Assembly (NCBI GenBank): GCA_002336725.1
Contig: DDEO01000027.1
Location: 1-19,014, forward strand
Direction of reading: 5' to 3'
Origin: Bacteroidetes bacterium UBA1952
Lineage (GTDB): Bacteria > Bacteroidota > Bacteroidia > Chitinophagales > Chitinophagaceae
DNA: 19,014 nt
The notes under the pieces were generated by a model. That model saw only the letters and a program-made list of their open reading frames with translations, ran no database searches and was not told where the DNA came from. Position numbers and translations under genes: made by a program. This document shows positions 8,601 through 15,370 of this stretch, piece after piece. Numbering within the stretch: the first letter of the stretch is position 1; every line of letters begins with the position of its first letter.

Positions 8601-9540
8601 TACAGAACTCAATGCCTTCGGCGCGGCTACTTATGTATGGTCGCCTGCAACGGGGCTTTCCTGCACGGCTTGTAAAAATCCGTTCGCAACCATCAGCGGC
8701 CCTACAACCTATGTGCTTACCGGAACGGATATCTATGGCTGTACCAACACCGATACGCTCAACCTGACGACCGTTCCGCACGACGCAGCCCTCCTGACGC
8801 GCGACACTACACTGTGTATCGGAAGCTCTATCCGCCTTCAGGCAACGGGCGGCACTTCTTACCTCTGGACACCCGCCACCGGCCTGTCGAATCCCAGAAT
8901 CGCCAACCCGACGGCCAGCCCGACCCAGACAACCACCTACCGCGTAGCAATTGCCAATGCTAACTGCTATATAGACACGCTCCCGGTAACGATTACCGTA
9001 GTGCCGCTGCCAGTCGTGAATGCAGGGGCAGACATCAAAGTGGCCACCGGCTCCAGTGTTACGCTGAATGGCAGTGTGGCGGCAGATGTAGTGAAACATT
9101 TCTGGACTCCCGTAGATTTCCTGAGCTGCAACGATTGCCTCAACCCGGTATCTACGCCGCGTAACACCATTACCTACACGCTGCACGGCATCTCCAACTA
9201 TGGCTGTGAGGGAACCGACGAGGTAACCATCCTGACCAAGTGTAACAGCAGTCAGGTATTTATGCCGAACACCTTCACCCCGAATGGCGACGGACAGAAT
9301 GACCGCTTCTATCCACGCGGTACTGGTCTCAAAACCGTAACCTCATTCCGCATCTTCAGCCGCTGGGGCGAAATGGTGTATGAGGCACAGAACATCAATC
9401 TCAACGATGAGTATGCTGGTTGGGATGGCTCCTTCAAGAGTACGCCGCTGAAGCCGGATACCTATGTGTGGATGCTGGAAGGCGTCTGCGAAAACGGCGA
9501 CCCGATTTCCATGAAAGGCGACATCAGCATCATTCGTTAA
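2620..9540 (+). CDS. Giant PKD/Ig-like repeat surface protein with type IX sorting domain
   Basis: The product has 2306 residues. Residues 1-31 look like a signal peptide (hydrophobic VLIVALLGASTAQG). About 33-1202 contains 14 PKD-like repeats, each marked by a WDFGDG-type core (variants include WTFGDG, YDFDDG and WSFGNG) and a later SHTY-like strand. About 1205-2207 contains 13 Ig-like repeats of about 77 residues, with the pattern ICxGxSxxLxATGA, YxWxPxxGLS, TTTYxVxG and GCTDT. Most carry paired Cys that may form a disulfide. Residues 2213-2306 (FMPNTFTPNGDGQND, then FRIFSRWGEMVYE and GWDG) match the gliding-motility-associated C-terminal domain, a type B sorting signal of the type IX secretion system. 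No enzymatic domain is evident; an adhesin or matrix role is inferred. A PorP/SprF gene follows after 33 bp. Confidence 0.93.
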   Translation: MTEFSSNALRLWARWFTVLIVALLGASTAQGQITANFTANMTTGCAPLVVNFTDASTGGPTSWSWDFGNGSGAAVQNPSAVYLLPGVYTVKLTASNGAQSNTVTKTSYITVAAKPTITFVASDTTGCAPKTITFTSTVTPPGPTPLTYVWDFGDGGTSSLANPTYTYPTPGTYTVAVAVTNAAGCANSATRVSYIKIKQKPQAGFNFSQVASCNVPVTVNFTNTSNNSSGGGALTYTWDFGDNTATSNATSPGHSYAATGTYTVRLVANNGICTDTFSRTIVVSTNGSVPSFTASANSVCENTPITFTNTSAPAPTGVRWDFGDGTTSNQASPSKAYSTAGNYTVTLTNYRGSCTTSTTQTVQVSAYPTASFTANPTAGCTNPLTVNFTNTSTGTAPLTYTWDFGDNTTSTATNPNHSYVNNGTYQATLTVSNSAGCSATSSPETIRVGAVTMNVVISPSTCLNVPIRFVAFVPGNPPGTSYLWTFGDGTTQTTTTNTVDHAYTSAASYTFQVVATLSSGCTATFISTRPLVISPKISSAFSATPLTACVDNPVTFSAANAGATGYSWDFGSGGTRATQKDTTFTYGTPGTYNVRLITSNNGCLDTTFKGYYITVTGPKAQFTNTQNCPNILAQTFTNTSLRATSYLWNFGDGSTSTAPSPTHTYATYGNFTVTLTASDGTCTSTTTKVLRLKNINTSFTAAPLPVCPGGVATFTLADTVGIQSVRWQFGDGDSSGAVAPGPVSHTYLTRGSYTITLTTTDSFGCTKTFSRNNYVTVRGIIADFKANPLPPCAPGSTTFTDLSSAPGTTITSRTWYFGDGTAPLTGNAASPAHTYAALGSYDVSLVVTDGFGCRDSVTKPGYITPANPKALFNVQNRVRCIGELIPFTNLSTNAVSYLWKFGDGTTDTAANPSKAYGAPGTYSVQLVATAAGGCKDSTTSTINITILPNAALFTLSDSVASCPPLAVQLTANSSAPAGTIFNWSFGNGATSTQRNPTVVYTTPGTGPGNSYTIKLVVTTPTGCRDSFTRTVHVYGPTATFNYTPIGGCTPLTVNFAVNAQSATSVTYDFDDGTVDTTSAASSTRTHTYTTAGIYVPKLVLGSPTGCRVAFPGPDTIRVGKLTAGYSFTPSSNFCTRRPIQFTDTSLSTAGAVTSWLWNFGDGTTDNTANPAKVFATAGTYRVKLTVTAGNCTDTISKVFVVKPSPTVTVTGGGTICTGTSTQLVASGANSWLWIPPTAGLSSTTIPNPIAAPTATTTYIVVGTTNGCTDTAQVLVDVRSKPTVTVSPNVAVCSGNSTQLTASGATAYVWTPTASLSNPNIPNPVASPTATTIYRVIGSYGSGSCADTAYVTVTVNPTPSVTITPATANICSGDSVSLQATGAASFQWSPATGLSNPNVANPVAKPLVTTTYTVVGTNPGNCTDTKTITITVRPSPVINAGPNKGLCPGETYTIPNVGTADNYSWTPTTGLSCTNCASPTVSPSATPGTQVYTVTGSNLNGCSTSSSVTITSNPGVTLAVSNDTTICSGRSVVLSATGASIYQWTPTTGLSNPNSMNTTALPMTTTTYHVVGINGFGCSDTDSVVVTVLPSPVVNTSNNLNLCSGRSAQLNVTAGPGVTYLWTPALGLSCTTCPNPVANPTNQTTYTVVGTDPANGCTDTGYVAIYILPSPTVTATASQAVVCSGQSVSLSATGATSYSWSPAIGLACQTCQSTTALPNATRTYQVVGATNGCTDTANVTVTVNPLPVVRVLPDSATICEGQSIRLVATGAASYSWSPSVGLSTTNRDTTIASPTVNTVYQVTGRSADGCATTVNSTIIVNSIAKVTANADDTTICEGTQTKLHATGALNYNWYPSAGLSCTNCANPVADPVISTTYRVIGTGVSLCPDTAYVKITVTPAPDLLVTPASATICAGDTVALSASSTQGGIYSWLPTAGLSCTNCTDPIARPAITTTYTVKLTAGTGCSVEKKVLITVNALPNVTAGPDRTICAGVPTELNAFGAATYVWSPATGLSCTACKNPFATISGPTTYVLTGTDIYGCTNTDTLNLTTVPHDAALLTRDTTLCIGSSIRLQATGGTSYLWTPATGLSNPRIANPTASPTQTTTYRVAIANANCYIDTLPVTITVVPLPVVNAGADIKVATGSSVTLNGSVAADVVKHFWTPVDFLSCNDCLNPVSTPRNTITYTLHGISNYGCEGTDEVTILTKCNSSQVFMPNTFTPNGDGQNDRFYPRGTGLKTVTSFRIFSRWGEMVYEAQNINLNDEYAGWDGSFKSTPLKPDTYVWMLEGVCENGDPISMKGDISIIR

Positions 9541-9573
9541 AACCCTTTCTCAACCGCAAACCACACGAAGATT

Positions 9574-10659
9574 ATGAGCCTTTTTAAGAACGCGGTGAAA
9601 GCATCCCTGCTGCTGGCCTTCCTTGCCGGAACGGCGCAGGCACAGGACATCCACTTTGCGCAGTTCTATGAGAACGCCGCGCTACGCAATCCCGCCCTCA
9701 CCGGTATCTACACCGGCGATTACAAGGTGGGTGCCAACTATCGCAGCCAGTGGTCTAACCTGCCGACACCCTACCAAACCATAATGGCATCTGCCGAGGC
9801 GCGCACGCGCCTCAGCGCTGCCACCAACGATTACTTCTCCTACGGGCTGACGGTAACCTACGACAAGGCCGGCGCGATCTCGCTGAACACGATGCAGATC
9901 ATGCCCACCATCAACTACAACAAACACCTTCAAGATGAGAATAGCTCCTACATCAGTGTTGGGTTTGGTGCCGGATATATCCAGCGGTCTTTCCTCCCGT
10001 CAAGCGTTACGACCAACAGCCAGTATGGCAGCAATGGCTATGATCCGGGGCTGAGCAGCGGGGAGAATTTTGCGAACATAAAGCTCAACCAGTTTGACCT
10101 GGGCGGCGGCGTTTCCTTCAACTCTTCCATCGGAAAGGCGCGACGCGCCAACTACTATGTGGGCCTCTCTGCCTATCACATCACCCGGCCCAAAGAGAGC
10201 TTCATGCAGGAAGATCGCACCTTTAGCCGCCTGACCGGCAAATACTCCGCGCAGGCAGGGTTGTCGGTGCTGATGACACCGAGTTTTGGACTGACCACGC
10301 ACTTTAATTACACCAATCAGCATCCCTATCAGGAGTGGATTGGCGGCGGCCTGCTCTCTTACCACTACCGGGATGCCTACAACTCTAAGCGCAACCTCTC
10401 GCTCTATGCAGGCGCTTTCTACCGGCTCAACGATGCTATCATACCAACGGTGAAGATTGATTTCCGGGATCTGGCGTTCACCGCCAGCTATGAGGTCAAT
10501 ACCAACACAGCGGCCCAGATGCTGGGCAACACGCTGGAGTTCTCCCTCTTTATGCGCGGATTTTTCCCCCGCGCCGACCGCGCAACGGATCAAACCATGT
10601 GTCCGCGCTTTGAGATAGGAAGCGGTGCCGGCGAGGCATACGAACGGAATTATTATTAA
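9574..10659 (+). CDS. PorP/SprF-family type IX secretion outer-membrane protein
   Basis: The product is 361 residues with a clear signal peptide (KNAVKASLLLAFLAGTAQAQ). The mature start, DIHFAQFYENAALRNPALTGIYTGDYKVGANYRSQW, is the hallmark of the PorP/SprF family: a conserved FAQFY, then NPALTG, then the YRxQW motif. The remainder alternates short aromatic-ending strands consistent with an outer-membrane beta-barrel. Family members assist secretion or surface attachment of proteins with type B C-terminal domains and are commonly encoded right after them, as with sprB-sprF. The 33-bp spacing after the giant PKD gene suggests one transcript and a dedicated partner. The stop codon overlaps the ruvC stop on the opposite strand, and transcription probably ends at the hairpin at 10697-10730. 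Confidence 0.93.
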   Translation: MSLFKNAVKASLLLAFLAGTAQAQDIHFAQFYENAALRNPALTGIYTGDYKVGANYRSQWSNLPTPYQTIMASAEARTRLSAATNDYFSYGLTVTYDKAGAISLNTMQIMPTINYNKHLQDENSSYISVGFGAGYIQRSFLPSSVTTNSQYGSNGYDPGLSSGENFANIKLNQFDLGGGVSFNSSIGKARRANYYVGLSAYHITRPKESFMQEDRTFSRLTGKYSAQAGLSVLMTPSFGLTTHFNYTNQHPYQEWIGGGLLSYHYRDAYNSKRNLSLYAGAFYRLNDAIIPTVKIDFRDLAFTASYEVNTNTAAQMLGNTLEFSLFMRGFFPRADRATDQTMCPRFEIGSGAGEAYERNYY

Positions 10660-11291
10660 CCCATCCGCTCCGGATTTTTTTCCAGAAAGCTTTCCCAGGC
10701 AGCCGCATTTTTTTTGCGGCTGCCTTTTTTCGGTGAAGCCAACGACGCGCCCGAAGTTGCATTATTTCCGGAATTTTCGCCAGACAGATACACCGCCGAA
10801 GCCAGTGTAGAGTAGTAGTGGCAGAGTGCAACCGCCAGCGCATCGGTAGCGTCGAGCGGCATCTCCGCTTCGTGTTGAAACCGGAGCGTCAGTTCCAGCA
10901 TCGCCCGTACTGCCTCTTTGGTAGCACTGCCCTTGCCGGTGGTTTTCTGCTTCACGGTGCGGGGCGAATACTCGGCTACCTCTAAATTGTGCAACATACC
11001 GGCGGCCATAGCCACGCCCTGCGCCCGGCCCAGCTTCAGCATACTCTGCACGTTCTTGCCAAAAAACGGTGCTTCCAAAGCCATACAATTGGGCTGGTAT
11101 CTCAGGATGAGTTCTTCCATCAGGCTGAAAATCTTTTGCAACCTTTGCGGATGGTCGCCATATTTTTCGAGGCGCAACACGCCCATTTCCAGCATGGAGA
11201 GATTACCTTTGGATGCCCTGACAAGCCCATAGCCCAACACCACGGTTCCGGGGTCTATTCCTAAAATCACACAGCTTTCCTCCGGCTTCAT
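10656..11291 (-). CDS. ruvC: Holliday junction resolvase RuvC
   Basis: RuvC cuts Holliday junctions symmetrically with RuvAB during recombination repair. The four acidic metal-binding residues are present: Asp13 in ILGIDPG, Glu73 in ALEAPF, and Asp147 and Asp150 in PLDATDALAVALCH, spaced as in E. coli (D7, E66, D138, D141). The core ends near residue 165. It is followed by about 45 residues rich in Ser, Gly, Lys and Asn that look disordered, so the protein (211 aa) is longer than typical. The ATG overlaps the ATG of the divergent membrane-protein gene. A GTG at 11268-11270 (codon 8), preceded by GGAGG with an 8-nt spacer, would start the protein at VILGIDPG and is a plausible alternative. The tail-coding region also holds the terminator of the convergent porP-like gene. 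Confidence 0.95.
   Translation of the reverse strand: MKPEESCVILGIDPGTVVLGYGLVRASKGNLSMLEMGVLRLEKYGDHPQRLQKIFSLMEELILRYQPNCMALEAPFFGKNVQSMLKLGRAQGVAMAAGMLHNLEVAEYSPRTVKQKTTGKGSATKEAVRAMLELTLRFQHEAEMPLDATDALAVALCHYYSTLASAVYLSGENSGNNATSGASLASPKKGSRKKNAAAWESFLEKNPERMG
10697..10730 (+). terminator. Intrinsic terminator of the PKD/porP operon
   Basis: AGGCAGCCGCA (10697-10707) and TGCGGCTGCCT (10715-10725) form a perfect 11-bp stem around a T7 loop, followed by TTTTTT (10725-10730). The T tract is only on the + strand side, so it would stop rightward transcription 40-70 bp after the porP-like stop. It lies inside the ruvC coding sequence, where it encodes the KKNAAAW part of the C-terminal tail. 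Confidence 0.85.
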
Positions 11292-12288
11292 GCGCTCTTT
11301 GTTTTATGACAAAGCTACCCGAAAGAAAGTTTTTCGGCGAATTGGCATCTGGGCGAGCATCCTTCTGCTCCTGTTGCTGCTGCGGCAAATACACCTGCGG
11401 GTGTCGGAGAGCGCCGGTGGCTGGGGAGCCGTTACGCTCGCAAGTCCCCTTTATTTTATTGCTTCGCTGCTCTTGCTGCCAATGGGTTTTCTGGTAGAAG
11501 CCCACAAATGGCGGCAACTCCTGCGGGCTGCCGGTGCGCCGCGCGTCGGCCTGAAAAAATCTTTTATATCGGTGTTGTGCGGCACGGCGGCCTCGGCGGT
11601 AACACCCAACCGAATGGGCGATTATCCCGGACGGGTACTCGCGCTCCGGGGAATATCGCTCCAAAACGGAACCGTGGCCGGTGCGCTGGGTGCGGGTTCG
11701 CAACTGGCAACCCTCTTTCTCTGGGCCATCCCGGCAGCACTTTTTACGGAAATTTCCGGAAATTACCTTCCCCCAAAACTGGTCGCGGTGCTTGCTATCG
11801 CCGGTGCGCTCGCTTCTCTGGGGCTGTATTTCTACTCGGATCGCTGGGTGGGCCGGTTGCTGCGCATTCCGCTGCTGCGTCGCCTGATGCCCTCCGGAAG
11901 GGAAATTTCCGGAAAAATACCCGTCCCGATGCTCCGGACGGCCCTCTGGTGGTCGCTGCTGCGCTTTGCCATCTATACCACGCAATTCTGGCTGCTGCTC
12001 CACTGGCTTTCGGTGCCGATGCTGCCGGTGCAGGGATGGCTGCGCTGCGCTTTTTTCTTTAGCCTGCTGGCTGTCATTCCCAACTTTGCGCTGGCCGAAA
12101 TCGGGGTGCGGGGCGCTGTGGCATTATTTCTGTTTGATATTTCCGGAAATAGCAGCGCGGCCATTTTCCTGGCTACGCTGGTGCTTTGGCTCACTAATCT
12201 GGCGTTGCCCTCGCTGGCGGGTGCGCTGCTCTGGTTCCGGACGGTCAAACCTTCGGGCACCGCCGCCGTCCAACCGCCTTTGGCCTAA
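11290..12288 (+). CDS. Flippase-like membrane protein (lysylphosphatidylglycerol synthase TM family)
   Basis: This 332-residue, very hydrophobic protein has about seven to eight predicted membrane segments, the first at about 18-36. The motif TPNRMGDYPGR (about 105-115) and the later AEIGVRGAVALF match the LPG_synthase_TM / UPF0104 family, which covers the membrane half of MprF and stand-alone relatives. No soluble aminoacyl-transferase domain is present, so lysyl-lipid synthesis should not be assumed; lipid or polyprenyl-linked substrate flipping is only a family-level guess. The start ATG overlaps that of divergent ruvC in the sequence CATG, and no later Met fits. Three TTCCGGAA palindromes encode ISGN, ISGK and ISGN here. 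A DUF3108 gene follows after 23 bp. Confidence 0.85.
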   Translation: MRSLFYDKATRKKVFRRIGIWASILLLLLLLRQIHLRVSESAGGWGAVTLASPLYFIASLLLLPMGFLVEAHKWRQLLRAAGAPRVGLKKSFISVLCGTAASAVTPNRMGDYPGRVLALRGISLQNGTVAGALGAGSQLATLFLWAIPAALFTEISGNYLPPKLVAVLAIAGALASLGLYFYSDRWVGRLLRIPLLRRLMPSGREISGKIPVPMLRTALWWSLLRFAIYTTQFWLLLHWLSVPMLPVQGWLRCAFFFSLLAVIPNFALAEIGVRGAVALFLFDISGNSSAAIFLATLVLWLTNLALPSLAGALLWFRTVKPSGTAAVQPPLA

Positions 12289-12311
12289 GAATTTTATTCC
12301 CAGAATTTTTG

Positions 12312-13136
12312 ATGTCCCCGCTTATGCAATTGCTCCTCCGGTATGTTTTAGGTTTGCTCTTTCTGCTATGCAGCGTGGCGGCTCCTGCACAGGATAATTG
12401 CTACATTCCCAACACCGCCTGGCAGCAGGGCGAGGTGCTGCGCTTCAAGGCCTGGTATAATATGAGCGCCCTTTGGGTGGGAGCCGGCGAAGCAAGTTTT
12501 ACGATAGGCAATGGCGTGGTAGGCAGCCGCCCAGCCTATCATTTTGTGGGTGAAGGACGCACGCTGCGCAGCTACGAATGGTTCTTTAAAGTGCGCGACC
12601 GCTACGAGTCGTTTGTGGATGCCGAAACGCTTCGCCCATTGCGGTTTGTCCGGCAGGTAAACGAAGGCAGCATCCATTTCACAGAAGTCGTAGCCTTCGA
12701 CGTAGCCAATGGCCGCGCGACTTCTCCGAAGCAGGTAACCCGCCTGCCGCCGTGTTTTCAGGATGTGATTTCAACGCTTTATTACGCCCGCAATATTGAT
12801 TTTGCCAGTTACACGCCCGGCTCCCGCATTCCCATCAAGATGTATCTTGAAGACAAGATTTATGATTTTTATGTAAAATACCTCGGCAAGGAGCGCATCA
12901 AGACGCGCTACGGAACCTTCAACGCTCTGAAGCTCGCGCCGCTCCTTATCGAAGGCAATGTCTTTAAAGAAGGTGGCGAAAAAATGACCCTTTGGATCAG
13001 CGATGATGCCAACCGCCTGCCGCTGCGCATCAATTCGCCGGTCATCCTCGGCTCTGTAAAAGTGGATCTGATGGGTTTTGAAGGACTGCGCAACCCGCTC
13101 ACCAGTTTGATTAGCCGCAAGGGAGAAGACGACTAA
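12312..13136 (+). CDS. DUF3108 domain exported protein
   Basis: Taking the ATG at 12312, the product is 274 residues; a TTG at 12309 would add one Met and is less likely. Residues 1 to about 27 (LLLRYVLGLLFLLCSVAAPAQ) form a signal peptide with an AQ-type cleavage site and no lipobox. The mature part starts WQQGEVLRFKAWYNMSALWVGAGEASFTI, followed by RSYEWFFKVRDRYESFVDAETLRPLRF and later IKTRYGTFNALKLAPLL and MTLWISDDANRLPLRI. This is the characteristic order of DUF3108 proteins, predicted periplasmic or envelope beta-rich proteins of unknown function. The 23-bp gap after the flippase-like gene suggests co-transcription and an envelope role. Confidence 0.88.
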   Translation: MSPLMQLLLRYVLGLLFLLCSVAAPAQDNCYIPNTAWQQGEVLRFKAWYNMSALWVGAGEASFTIGNGVVGSRPAYHFVGEGRTLRSYEWFFKVRDRYESFVDAETLRPLRFVRQVNEGSIHFTEVVAFDVANGRATSPKQVTRLPPCFQDVISTLYYARNIDFASYTPGSRIPIKMYLEDKIYDFYVKYLGKERIKTRYGTFNALKLAPLLIEGNVFKEGGEKMTLWISDDANRLPLRINSPVILGSVKVDLMGFEGLRNPLTSLISRKGEDD

Positions 13137-13334
13137 AAGGGATTGCCGGAGGCGATGGCAAATCGGGGGCGCATTCCGGAAATCCTGCTGCAGAATCGGG
13201 CGTGGATACCTCGTCGTGCTGCGCTTGCCGGGGCGGATTTTTTTGAACATCTGCTTTCCGGAAAACGGGAAAGGCCCCACCTTCGTTGGGAAGTCTGGAT
13301 TCTAAAAAATGCCGACTTTTACTCGCCCCGTTCT

Positions 13335-14108
13335 ATGCGCTACCTCCCCGACAAGCCCGCGAAACTCTTCCTGGCCATGACTGCCTTTTTTGTGGCCAAC
13401 GCGCTGATAGCAGAGTGCATCGGCAACAAGCTTTTCTCGTTGGAAACACTGTTGGGCCTGCCCGTCCGGCCTTTTAAATTTCTGGGGCAGGAAGGACTAA
13501 CCTACACCCTCACTTGCGGCGTGTTGCTCTGGCCGCTCGAATTTGTCCTCACCGACATTATCAACGAATACTACGGTCCGCGGGCCGTGCGGCGCATTTC
13601 CTACATCGCTGTTGCGCTCATTAGTTATGCCTTTATTGCTTTTTTTATAGCCATAGAAATGCCCGCCGACAAGAGTTTTTGGGTCGGCAGTCAGCAGGCA
13701 AACGGCGTGCCCGATATGCAGGCGGCCTTCAACTCCATCTTTGGGCAAAGTATGCGCATCATCTTCGGCAGCCTCGTGGCCTTTTTGGTGAGCCAAGTGC
13801 TGGATGTGTGGGTATTCCACCGCATCAAGCGCGTAACGGGCGAGAAGAAGGTCTGGCTGCGGGCAACCGGCTCTACGGCCATCTCGCAACTCATCGACAG
13901 CTTTGTGGTGCTTTCCATTGCCTTCGGGCCCGTCTGGGGCTGGCAAAGGGTGCTGGCTGTGGGACTGGTCAATTATTCCTACAAACTAACCATGGCCATC
14001 GTCCTCACACCCCTGATTTATATTGCCGAAAACCGTATTGAACGTTATTTTGGCCGCGAGCTGACGATGCAACTCAAGGCGGATGCCATGCGTAAAGGGA
14101 AGGAATAA
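13335..14108 (+). CDS. yhhQ: Queuosine precursor transporter (YhhQ family)
   Basis: From the ATG at 13335 the protein has 257 residues and about six membrane segments. The motifs ECIGNKLF, EFVLTDIINEYYG, SMRIIFGSLVAFLVSQVLDVWVFHRIKR and LRATGSTAISQLIDSFVV are those of the YhhQ/QPTR family. These inner-membrane carriers take up queuosine precursors (preQ0/preQ1) for tRNA modification. The frame is open back to 13143, which would add 64 residues (MPEAMANRGRIPEILLQNRA onward). That stretch is not hydrophobic, matches nothing I know in the family and contains two TTCCGGAA palindromes, so I treat it as spacer. The gene is the third of a + strand series and ends 74 bp from the convergent arginase-family gene. 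Confidence 0.9.
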   Translation: MRYLPDKPAKLFLAMTAFFVANALIAECIGNKLFSLETLLGLPVRPFKFLGQEGLTYTLTCGVLLWPLEFVLTDIINEYYGPRAVRRISYIAVALISYAFIAFFIAIEMPADKSFWVGSQQANGVPDMQAAFNSIFGQSMRIIFGSLVAFLVSQVLDVWVFHRIKRVTGEKKVWLRATGSTAISQLIDSFVVLSIAFGPVWGWQRVLAVGLVNYSYKLTMAIVLTPLIYIAENRIERYFGRELTMQLKADAMRKGKE

Positions 14109-14182
14109 AGAGGTTGATTTTCCGGAAATCAGGATGCCGTCTCCGCAGGGTCGGGCCGGGATAAGCACCTTTCTATCTTCTT

Positions 14183-15316
14183 TTAAAAACTCCTTTCCTG
14201 CTCCCGCAGCCAGCGTTCCGGAATGCCGTCGGCGAGGGCTGTTTTGTAGTCGGCCAGCGAGCAGGGGATGAATTTATGATTGGGCAACTGCATCCACCAG
14301 CGGCCCGTGCGGCGGCTTTTCAGAAACAACCCGTGGTTATCGGCAAAAACAACCGGAAACTCGGCAAACTGTGCGCGGTTGTCCAGCGAAGGCTCCGTTT
14401 TGCGCAGCGAAAGGCCATCAATAAAATACCATATCATTTGTGCAATCAGTTGTGCCGTCATGCCCTTCTGATCCCGCTCTGCCCGGAAACCATAGATGCC
14501 AAACGACTCCAGCCGGTCGCTCATGCCCGCATAGCGTGCCAGGGTGCACGCCTCCTCGCCCGAAAAGCCGTTGGGCGAGCCGCCCACATTGGCCGGCGCG
14601 TCGCCAAAGCGAATGGCCTCCATATCGAAGCCCAAAACATCGGCGCTGCGCAGCACCGGCTCGGCCTCTTCGATGGATTCGCGCAGCCAGCCCAGCCGCA
14701 AGAAATCAAAGCGCAGCTTATCGAGCATCTCCAGCGTGTGCGGGTGATTGGCATAGCTCTGAAAACCGATGTGGCTGTAGTGGCGCACATAGTTGGGCTG
14801 CCCGGTGAGCAGTTCATAAAGGAAATTGGTAGGCGTTACCACGTCGTCTTCGTCCAGGTCGATGCGCATATCGGCAACGACAATGTTGGCCGTCAGGTTC
14901 TCGAGTTTATAGACCTCGTATTGTTGCAGCATCAGGTCGTGGCTGCCGCCGAGGAGCATCACCGTTTTGCCTTGCCGGTAAAGCTCGTGCAGCACGATGC
15001 GCAGCGCCGCGCGGGTATCGTCCAGCGTGGCACCTTCCACCAGATTGCCGAGGTCATAAACGGCAACATCCGGATGCCAGCAATATTGCCGGTAGAAAGC
15101 AGCGCGCACGGCATCGGGGCTTTCGCTGTAAGGTGCGCCGGGGTCGCCGCTACGCAGTTCGCCACAGCCCAGAATCACGAGGTCGGCATCGGCATAGCCG
15201 GTGGGCGATTGCCGTTTTTCCCAAAGGATATGGCCCCACTGCTGCCGGTTGTAAAGTTCCGGCAATTGGGTGTCGAGGAAATGAACCGGCGACAAAAAGG
15301 AGAGGAAATCTTCCAT
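14183..15316 (-). CDS. Arginase/formimidoylglutamase-family protein with altered metal site
   Basis: The protein has 377 residues with the ureohydrolase fold signatures in order: LGGSHDLML (122-130), VVADMRIDLDED (147-157), SHIGFQS (181-187) and LGFDMEAIRFGDAPAN (228-243). In true arginases the two-manganese site uses a His (GGDH), DAHxD and DxD. Here His126, Asp149, Asp153 and Asp231 remain, but the DAHxD histidine is Arg151 and the last Asp is Glu233. The C-terminal part (GFSGEEACTLARYAGMSDRL, then AQMIWYFIDG, RWWMQLP and IPERW) matches a Bacteroidota family often annotated as formimidoylglutamase. Catalysis on a guanidino substrate is therefore uncertain. No signal peptide is seen. TACTTTCGC on the minus strand (15331-15339) could be the -7 promoter element just upstream. 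Confidence 0.8.
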   Translation of the reverse strand: MEDFLSFLSPVHFLDTQLPELYNRQQWGHILWEKRQSPTGYADADLVILGCGELRSGDPGAPYSESPDAVRAAFYRQYCWHPDVAVYDLGNLVEGATLDDTRAALRIVLHELYRQGKTVMLLGGSHDLMLQQYEVYKLENLTANIVVADMRIDLDEDDVVTPTNFLYELLTGQPNYVRHYSHIGFQSYANHPHTLEMLDKLRFDFLRLGWLRESIEEAEPVLRSADVLGFDMEAIRFGDAPANVGGSPNGFSGEEACTLARYAGMSDRLESFGIYGFRAERDQKGMTAQLIAQMIWYFIDGLSLRKTEPSLDNRAQFAEFPVVFADNHGLFLKSRRTGRWWMQLPNHKFIPCSLADYKTALADGIPERWLREQERSF

Positions 15317-15370
15317 ACGGTAAATCAGGGGCGAAAGTAGGCAAGGTTTGATGTTTCATGTTTCATAGGG

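Noticed and set aside
11290..12288. MprF-type lysyl-lipid synthase
   Set aside because: Only the membrane domain is present; the C-terminal aminoacyl-transferase domain is missing, so that specific function is not supported.
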